A stretch of DNA of 43,528 bases from Seison nebaliae. Its lineage: Eukaryota; Rotifera; Pararotatoria; Seisonacea; Seisonidae. The first letter of the stretch is position 1; each line of letters starts with the position of its first letter. Position numbers and translations under genes: made by a program. The notes under the pieces were generated by a model. That model was not told where the DNA came from and searched no databases. It saw only the letters and a list, made by a program, of their open reading frames with translations. This document shows, piece by piece, positions 36,310 through 43,528 of this stretch. The stretch is from positions 1 through 43,528 of the forward strand of contig JALJEE010002645.1 of assembly GCA_023231475.1 (NCBI GenBank), read 5' to 3'.

Positions 36310-37292
36310 TTTATATATAAAATAAAAATTTCTTTAATTCGAGTCAATTTATCTTGAAGTTCTCGTAATAGCACCTTTTAAAATATGTTTTACTTTTTTA
36401 ACAATGCAGAAAATGTAAGCTCAAAATTTTTAATTATAAAATCGAATATCTTTTTTCTTAAGCCGAAATTTAACATTCTGAGCACACGATGATGTTCAGA
36501 ATTGAAAACTGGTCTAGTAAGATAAATTTCAAAAGAAAATACGACCAAGAAAACCATCGCGTTTTTGACCACTTATTCCAAACCTTTACCTTCTTTCTTC
36601 TACATGAAAGTCTATGACGTTGGATGGTAAATTTCCTTTGATTCTTAAATGTTCATTATAAAATCCTCAAAACTTTCGTTCTCCATATTTATTTTATTGG
36701 AAAAATAATTGAGCTAAAACTTTCAATACTTAACTTGCATTAAAATGTTCTTTGCTAAAAGTTCTTCTCCTCGGCAAAGTGTGAAAAAATGCGAAAATTA
36801 GATAGGAGAAAATACATGTATTTTCACAATGTGCCCAGGACTGTTCTGTACTACTAAAATTTCAAGTTCGTACAATAGCAGAGGATTAGAAAAGCATGCT
36901 CAAGTGCCTCGTGAGAAAAAGGAAAAGCAAGAGTTGAAGTGATAAATATTAAATAAAAAAAAAACAATAAAATTTTATTCTTTATTTGTTTGTATCTTTG
37001 TTCCGAATCTTCTTCAATGATTAATGGACTCTGTCAATCTCAACGGAACTTTCTTCGATGATGAACAAGAGCCATAACATGGCGACCACGCAGGCAATCA
37101 AGTGATACTTCCATTTGATGAAATAATGTCATTGATGATGTAGAACCGATCTATGATTCAGAAAGAAATAAGTTTATTGGTCAACGCAACTAACAAAAAA
37201 TTCGAAAAAGTTTCATACGAACGAAAGAACACAAGCGGAAAATACAATTTTACGATCGATTATAGAACAATAAGAAAGCAGAAGGAAGTAAG
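36310..37292. other. Gap between Merlin and non-LTR remnants
   Basis: About 1 kb without a gene. It contains a perfect 18-bp palindrome (separate entry) and an A-rich run near 36955-36975. Part may be the untranslated 3' end of the reverse-oriented retrotransposon or Merlin flank. Confidence 0.45.
36808..36825. repeat. 18-bp perfect palindrome
   Basis: GAAAATACATGTATTTTC reads the same on both strands. A wider imperfect pairing of GTGAAAA (36781-36787) with TTTTCAC (36821-36827) surrounds it. Role unknown. Confidence 0.85.
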
Positions 37293-39352
37293 TCATCTTA
37301 AGAACGTTAGATCATATTGATTATAGTCAAAATTGGAATTGATTAAATTAAGTGCGGAATCGAGGGCAAGTCCGAAGAGCCACGGTCCAAGAATCGAACC
37401 CTGACGGACTCCACGATTAACTTGAAAAAGAGAGGATTGGACATTTTTTATTGAAACGGAACATAACGACTGCAAACACAACGTTTTTATGAATGACACT
37501 ATCGAATGGTGAACCCCACGAGAACTCAGGCAAAGGAGGGCCGGAAGTACATCGATGGAGTCGAACGCCCTCGATGCGTCTAGGAAGGATATATGAAGGA
37601 GGCGGTTCATTTGCCTATGATAATATATCAACGACCTCACGATGGCCAGACACGGATGTACTCCCCGATCATATCTTCTGTAGGCACATTGAGCTGTGGA
37701 CGAATAGACTGGGACTGAAATCTCTTTATAATTGCACGTTCAAAGACTCGAAGAAGGAAAGATGGGACACAAATGGGACGAAAAGAACTCACTAGAGAAG
37801 AATCCATTAACCGATTTTTAAGGATTGGAACAATTTTAAAATGGAATATGTCACAAGGAAATTCATTATTGATGAAACAATTATTGATGAAAGAAGAAAT
37901 TGTCGGTAGAAGACTGTCAATCGAGAACTGGGCTAACATGGGACAAACATTATCACAACCATGTGCTGTTGAACTCTTCAGTGACATTATGGCCGATCTA
38001 ATTTCATCATCTGAGAAAGAGAAGAGAGAAATATGAGAAGAAATTGGAGAAAGAGAAATAGAGAAGTTAGATGAGTATATGTAAGAAGCATAATGTTCAG
38101 TAAACTCATGAACAGTCGGAAAATTCGACTCATTCAGAATGGAAGTCGGTTTTCTCAAAAGCTTCCATAACGAGGAGTCCTTCGAAGTCCTATGAATTCG
38201 ATTGTATGTATCCCGTCTTCGTTTTCTCCGGATGGCTCTCCTAAAGTCGCGACGAGCCGACGATAGTTGAGCGAGGACCTCCAGAGATTTTTCGGAATAA
38301 TACTTGAGAAGTAGTCTTTTACATCTACGCCTCATTGGAAGAATATCGTGGAAGTTTGGAAGGGGTCTAGCCTTGAACCTAATACTAGTTCCCAACGAGG
38401 ATGGAAGTGACGAGAATGAAGAAAGGGAAAATGAAATTGAGAAAGAGGTATCATAGATAGAAGCAAGAACGTTCGACATCATATTAGACAACCAGTATTT
38501 CACAACTTCAGGAAGTCTGCAAAACGGACGAAAAATTCGAGTGCTTTTTCCACTAAGCGATCGATCGTGACCAGTCACCTCTTCCCGAGAAGTTTCTGGG
38601 TTCTGGAGTACGAAGTCTAATGTGAGTGGGAGATGATCCGAGATAGAAGCAGAGATACCGTCGTGAAGCAGAGAACATCCTATGGTGTCGATGGATACGG
38701 ATTCAGTAAAACCGCGGACGATCACCGAACGTTTCTTAGGAGCGATTGTCATCCCATCGATAACCTCAGAAGAGTTGCCTAAAATTGGAGGAAGACCGGA
38801 TGATTTCACGTTGCGGGAGCGAGGAGTATGTTTCGATATAGTTTGTAGATGAGAGGGAACTTCGGTCGAAGATTTCGTCTTTACGTTCTTCTTTTTACGA
38901 TTCCTCCTGATGTTCGACGGCACAAGATCACCAGTTTTAGTAGACTTGATGGGACCGAGACCAGACGGAACGGAATTGAGACTAGAAATATGTTGTGAAT
39001 TGGGGACGACCTCATCCTCTTGATGCATCGAAGAATCCGGAAGAATGGACGACACAATAGGAGGAGAGAGAGAGGTTGGATTAGAAGAATTATTCGAGCG
39101 AGAAATCTTCAGCGGGATATAATTCCACCCATCACCAGAAATAGCGTCAATCTTGCGCTCAATTTGACATAATTTCAACATTATTTGACCCAACGTACAA
39201 GAGGAAATAATGCTGGAACTCGTTGATGCATCCAAGATCGACGTTGAATTTGCTCGAGAACGTTTTAATGATGTTGTGACCGGAGGAGAACCACCGAGTG
39301 AACGAAGATCAACGTCCTGGGAATTGATAACTGAGGAGTTGGCAGAAGCCAT
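37293..39352 (-). mobile_element. Non-LTR retrotransposon, internally deleted and inactive
   Basis: Two minus-strand frames make one element. Frame 39352-37637 (571 codons) starts like a retrotransposon ORF1 (Ser-rich, basic RRNRKKKNVK), reaches KKRSVIVRGF at about residues 207-215, and then abruptly continues as the end of an endonuclease domain (SISDHLPLTLDF, about 237-247). It then runs into the reverse-transcriptase N-terminal half (RRAIRRKRRRD, STAHGCDNVCPML, SSFRPICVPSFLLRVFERAI). Near 37690 a frameshift moves the RT to frame 37640-37293 (SFLDASRAFDSI, NRGVRQGSILGPWLF). That frame ends in QYDLTFLR, where the catalytic YADD box should be, then a stop. So most of ORF1, most of the endonuclease, one catalytic Asp and the RT thumb/C-terminus are missing. 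The motifs (SDHLPL, GVRQGS-LGP) suggest an apurinic-endonuclease-type LINE; the clade cannot be fixed by eye. Confidence 0.85.
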
Positions 39353-39989
39353 TTGGTCAATTTGAATCAGCGAAAATGTAAAAAAAAGTTGGAAATAAAA
39401 TTATTCACGTTTATTCAAATAATTCAAAAATATATATATAATTATTATAGAAAATATTCCAAAGAAGTATTTTGGAAGTTAAATACTAACGTTTATTTGC
39501 AACGATTGAAGATGGATCTACTGATTTCAAAACGGAATTCGTTCCAACTTATTGAACGACCTTTGAAATCATGTTGACAAGTGTCGTAGTGTCCCCATTG
39601 AGAATAGAAGTGAACATTGCTTGCATTGCTGCTTGTAGATTCACAATGAACTTCATTGGAATTTTGAATGACGATTGCTTCATGCTACTACACGGTCCAT
39701 TAGTTTTTCCGTCAACACCGAACTGAGCAACACCGAGCAATATAACATTATCAAGAGTAAAATCCCATGACCATGAGCAAAAGAGTAAACGAAATTAATT
39801 TTTTTAATAATTAATTATTCCATTAAGATATATTCTATGAATCGAAGGAATATTTCTTAATAATACTTGTTCTGGAACAGGGACATTTTTAAAATTATTT
39901 ATCTAATTTATGAATTTACCAATTTTCCGAAAAATCATAATTTACAACACCAGAAGCGTTATGATATGTAAGTCGCGAAGCGAGAGGAA
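39353..39989. other. Gap between two retrotransposon remnants, with an unexplained short frame
   Basis: AT-rich spacer. A minus-strand frame at about 39790-39549 (roughly 80 codons, including DNVILLGVAQFGVDGK and NLQAAMQAMFTSILNG) ends in TAA and has less biased composition than random AT-rich DNA. I do not recognise it; it could be an ORF1 remnant of either retrotransposon or a stray exon. Confidence 0.3.
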
Positions 39990-40850
39990 TGTTGGAGAAC
40001 GAACGAACGTCAGCATTTCGATTCGTTTATAGTAATTCCTCTTTCAGCAAGAAGACGAGATGTACGTAGATAGGATTTCTTCGAATAGCGAAGGGAACGA
40101 TGCATGATCATGCAATCGTCAGCACATGCCATAACATGTGGAAATAAGAAATTGCCAAAGGCGATACTATTACCTTCGTTAAGTTCGCGGAGGACGCCCT
40201 CAATAGCCAATCCAAATAACCAGGGACGTAGAATCGTACCTTGACGGACTCCTGAATTAATTTGGAAGGGTAGCGATCACCGTGAACAACGCATCCAGAG
40301 GAATTGCAGGAGAGATGTGCGAGAAAAATTGAGGATAGAATATGGGACGTGTGGACGCACAAGGTAATCAAAAACATAAGAAATGTTAACGGAATCGAAT
40401 GTCTTTGTAACATCAAGGAAGAGAAAAATGTAAGGAAAATTTCATTTCCTTGGCAATACTTATAGCCCAACGGAGAATAGAGGATAGGTGACATGACATG
40501 ATGATCGATAAGCGAATTGGTAGGATGACGAAAAGAGTACATTCCGATATCGGATCAAAATGAGGTTCTCGAATACATTCAGTAGGAACGAAAGAGTGCA
40601 GATCGGTCTATATGAAATTAGCGAGGTTTGATCAATATTCGGTTTCTTCAGAATTGGAATAATTTTGAAGAGGAGCGAGATGGAAAAGAACTGATGATGA
40701 GAAAGAATCAAATTTACGGAATCAGTAAGGCCGGTTACGAGAGATGGAAGTAAGTGTTGCACTAATTTAATGCAAACATTATCGAAACCGTGAGCCTTAG
40801 TACCGTCGAGTGCACCAAGAATCTGTGCACTTTTAAGTCCGCTCAAATAC
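39990..40850 (-). mobile_element. Second non-LTR retrotransposon fragment (reverse transcriptase), multiply frameshifted
   Basis: Three overlapping minus-strand frames (40846-40460, 40542-40108, 40210-40010) form one reverse-transcriptase domain. Segments read in order: GTKAHGFDNVCIKLVQ, LFKIIPILKKPNID, SYRPICTLSFLLNVFENLIL, QFAYRSS, then broken sequence, then VMACADDCMIMHRSL, and LLAERGITINESKC. ACADDC is the catalytic box with Cys replacing Tyr. The pattern parallels the neighbouring element (AHGCDNVC, FRPICVPSFLLRVFE), so it is the same or a sister family. The 5' part (ORF1, endonuclease) is absent, as is usual for 5'-truncated LINE insertions. Several frameshifts mark it as old and inactive. 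Confidence 0.8.
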
Positions 40851-41228
40851 CTGCATATTTTGCGCTATAAATTGCATGAAAAGTATTGGTTCAGTATTTC
40901 CAAAATCGTTGAAAATTTACACATGGGGGTTTTCGATGGTGACGATTTTAAAAAATCAAACCACGATTTAAAATAGTTTTTTGAATAAATCGACTTTGAA
41001 TAAATTTTGTTTAATTATAAATGAAAATTTTTTAAATTCTCAATTTAAATATTCGTTGTGGATGTTGCAAAATAAATAATGAAACCGTGTATAAAGCTTT
41101 CATAAAAATGAAACAAATAATAAATAAATTGAGTTATCAGGAAAAAATTTGGAGAACCATAGTCGATATTAATGAAAGTATAATTATCAAATTCAGTTTA
41201 TAATCCATTTCTTTCAATGCAATTATTC
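40851..41228. other. Short spacer downstream of the mucin/coiled-coil gene
   Basis: AT-rich; should contain the 3' UTR of the gene ending at 41229. No coding feature or further retrotransposon sequence recognised. Confidence 0.45.
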
Positions 41229-43336
41229 CTAATTTGCTAGTTGTTCTGTAAGGTCGTCGACTTCAGCATTCAATTTCCTTATTTGTTTCCTTAGCGCTTT
41301 GTTATCGTTTTCATAGTCTTCGAAAATTACTGCATGATCTTCTATATGAGATATCGCCTTCCTCTTTTTTTTCTTGAACTTTCCTGTAGCGTTTCTTATG
41401 CTTTCATTAAGTGTTTCTATTATATTTACTTTTTTAGTTATTTTTTCAGTTTTCGCTTGTGCAGTAATTTCCAAACCGATGATTTCACCTTCAATATCAA
41501 GAATATCGCTAAGTAAATTTCCATTTACAAATATTAGGTTTGTATTTTCAGAAATTAGTCGTTTTTCTTCTTCATCTTCTTCGGTTTCTGTGTTTTGGAG
41601 TGTTATTATACTTTTCTCTTGTTCATTTATTGTTGATCGTTTTTCGATTAACTCTGTACTTTGGCTGTCTACTGTTGCTTTTAATCCTTTTAGTTTCACA
41701 ACCTCTTCGTTGTTCTCCATGGCTAATGATTCTATTCTTTTCTGTTCTTCATTTACTTCGGCTTCTTTTTGTGATAGTTTCGTAGATAACTCATTATCTG
41801 TTTCGTTATGTGATTGTTGTTCTTCACTTAACTCGTTTTGTACAGCGTTCAAAGCTCTTTCTTGATCATCTTTTAATTCAGCTTCCTCATCTTCCAATGA
41901 TTGTACTTGTTCTTCCAGTTGCCTAAAAAAAGAAAGGTGTAAAATATAATTACAGGTTTCCTTCACAAAATTCTATGTCGGCTTAGTAAATGTTATGTAT
42001 TGCTAATACGTATAATTTTTTTGTTTTACATATAAAAGCCAAATATGAGAAAAGATATTCAACCTGATAAATTCAGAATAATCGGATACCGTTTGTGTCG
42101 ATGGTTTTAAGGTACTACTAGTACTTGTTGCTTTCTTTATAGATGAGGTGGAAGTGGATAGAGATGTAGATGTTGAAGTAGTTGTGGATGTTGAAGTAGT
42201 TGTGGATGTTGAAGTAGATGTGGATGTTGAAGTAGATGTGGATGTTGAAGTGGATGTAGACGTAGAACCAGATGTGGAAGTGGATGTTGAAGTAGATGTA
42301 GATGTGGAACTAGACGTGGATGTAGAAGTAGACGTGGAAGTAGAGGTGGAAGTAGATGTAGAGGTGAAAGTAGATGTGGATGTTGAATTAGACCGAATAG
42401 AACCAGAAGTGTACGATATGGAGATAGGCGAATTGGTAGATATAGAAATGCCAATAGAAGAAGAATCTAAAAATTATTTTAAAATTTAAATATTTTACGA
42501 ATAAACAACTAACCAAGAGAAGTTTCGTCAAATTCTATTTCTGGCATGCTTGTTGACGCTATTTCATCCGTTTTAAAATCCATCGTGCTCGGAATCGTTT
42601 CAATTTCACTCGTTGATAATTCAGAATTAATCGACGATGGTAGAGGTGAAGTTAAACCTAATTTCAAATAAACACAATATTACTCTCATATCAATCGGAA
42701 AAATTTCCCTAACTTAAGAGATTTGTACAATATTCAAATGGATCTATAGTCGAAGAAATTTTGGTCGAACTATCTGCCATTATAGAAGTTGATTCTTTTG
42801 GTATGTCAACTGGTTCTTCATCTGCTGGTGCTTCGATTATAAAGTTGTCTGTAGTTGCTGGTGGTGATGTCGTGTCTGTAGACAATTTTGGATGTTTCGA
42901 TATGGTAAAAATAGAAAAATTTGTAGAATTTGACGTCTGATTTATTGATGTTAATGTTACATCTATGCTGAATATTGAGAATAATTACTTAATTCTTATG
43001 TAATTAATCAAATAAATTTGTAACGTTGATTGTATTGTAGATTTGCCAGTAGTCGTTGTATTAGTTGAATTAACCGGAATAGTAGTTTTGGTTCTAAAAA
43101 GAATATCGAAAATTGGAAATTTAGTTCTTCATATAATATTAACATGCTAGCTGGCTCATTTGCATCACTGGAGAATAAGCCAGTTGTTAGAGCTACGGTT
43201 GGTGCTATAATGATTGTAGCCAAAATTAGAAAACCGATTATGATCCAAACAACAGGAAGAATTTGTTTCTGTCTGAAAAACAAAATCTCATTTTTTATTC
43301 TTATAAAAGTAATAACTTTTTTTCCTGAGACGCCAT
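41229..43336 (-). CDS. Type II membrane protein: Ser/Thr mucin-like stalk plus C-terminal coiled coil (unrecognised family)
   Basis: Seven minus-strand exons: 43336-43317, 43272-43144, 43093-43025, 42967-42714, 42657-42514, 42466-42064, 41922-41229. They sum to 1713 nt (570 aa); all introns are GT-AG and in phase. Residues 1-10 (MASQEKKQKQ) are short and basic; 11-36 is one membrane segment (ILPVVWIIIGFLILATIIIA, then PTVAL). With positive charge before and not after it, a type II (N-in) topology is likely. Residues about 50-340 are Thr/Ser/Pro-rich with several N-glycosylation sequons (NST, NTT, NQT); 206-339 include a nearly pure Ser-Thr alternation. Residues 340-570 form a charged heptad coiled coil (RQLEEQVQSLEDEEAELK to KLNAEVDDLTEQLAN), interrupted by a GKFKKKKRK basic patch. 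C153 is the only cysteine in the ectodomain, so a disulfide dimer is possible. I know no named family with this layout. Confidence 0.8.
42146..42390. repeat. Coding minisatellite for the Ser-Thr stalk
   Basis: Tandem, partly 18-bp units (gatgttgaagtagatgtg on the plus strand) and hexamer variants encode TSTSTS on the minus strand. Purity is highest at 42160-42250. No stop codons occur in several frames, so spurious open frames overlap it on both strands. Confidence 0.9.
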
Positions 43337-43528
43337 CGGAAAATCGTAAATGAAATTAATGACGGTAACAAATTTTTGGGATAATCCAATTGAAATTTAG
43401 TGTTGCACTATTCAAATATTCTTTTTATAATGAACAAGCAAAATATTAGGCGAACGTTGATATAGGGAGGAGAAGAGCTCCATTGTCCATAACTTACATC
43501 CTATCATTTATCATTAATGACATTGTTA
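43337..43528. other. Upstream region of the mucin/coiled-coil gene
   Basis: Presumably 5' UTR and proximal promoter of the minus-strand gene starting at 43336. No specific signal identified before the window ends. Confidence 0.4.

Noticed and set aside
37385-37405. A tRNA-like B-box (GGTTCGATTCT on the minus strand)
   Set aside because: It lies inside the conserved reverse-transcriptase motif RQGSILGP, and no matching A-box or cloverleaf arms are present.
41229-41966. The coiled-coil exon as a stand-alone 245-aa gene
   Set aside because: Its apparent N-terminus (MKETCNYILHLSFF) is intron sequence. A polypyrimidine tract and TAG acceptor at 41923-41924 join it in phase to the Ser/Thr-stalk exon.
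42137-42489. Long open frames in other frames over the Ser-Thr repeat (plus-strand Val/Asp/Glu repeats, minus-strand His/Leu/Pro repeats)
   Set aside because: They are by-products of the stop-free tandem repeat. Only the Ser/Thr frame joins upstream and downstream exons in phase.

Overview
This is a eukaryotic nuclear window: AT-rich, with small GT-AG introns (mostly 40-160 nt), polyadenylation-type signals and long microsatellites. A Zasp-type PDZ+3xLIM muscle protein, a Tonalli/ZMIZ SP-RING protein with huge Asn/Gln/Ser tracts, a BLTP3 lipid-transfer protein and a LAT-type SLC7 carrier point to an arthropod. The compact genes, low GC and CAA/AAT codon runs would fit a mite, but that last step is inference.

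Layout. 1-349 (-): partial membrane protein running off the left edge. 756-2150 (-): membrane-anchored GalT/HIT-fold protein with a zinc-like ligand set. 3988-10233 (+): BLTP3 (UHRF1BP1/SHIP164) homologue; I could place all 20 exons, 1665 aa, every junction in phase. 10599-11375 (-): ribosomal protein uS5/RpS2, tail to tail with BLTP3. 12746-14563 (+): Zasp/LDB3-like PDZ-LIM protein, head to head with RpS2. 15436-17032 (+): SLC7 LAT-type amino-acid transporter, two exons. 18794-26323 (-): ZMIZ/Tonalli homologue, six exons, 2419 aa, with the SP-RING in the middle of two ~1100-residue low-complexity arms. 26324-34944: about 8.6 kb without a recognisable gene; a good 3' splice site directly before the ZMIZ ATG suggests part of it is 5' intron or regulatory DNA of that gene.

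The right 9 kb is transposon-rich: a decayed Merlin (IS1595/ISXO2-type DDE) transposase at 34945-36309, an internally deleted non-LTR retrotransposon at 37293-39352 (-), and a second, more decayed reverse-transcriptase fragment at about 39990-40850 (-). Beside them at 41229-43336 (-) is a seven-exon gene I could assemble completely (570 aa): a type II membrane protein with a Ser/Thr mucin-like stalk and a C-terminal coiled coil. I recognise no family for it, and it is the best candidate here for something undescribed.

The genes do not form an operon or obvious pathway. They are ordinary neighbouring housekeeping, muscle, transport and transcription genes, plus one apparently lineage-specific surface protein next to transposon debris. 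All homology statements come from reading the sequence and recalling family features; no database search was run.
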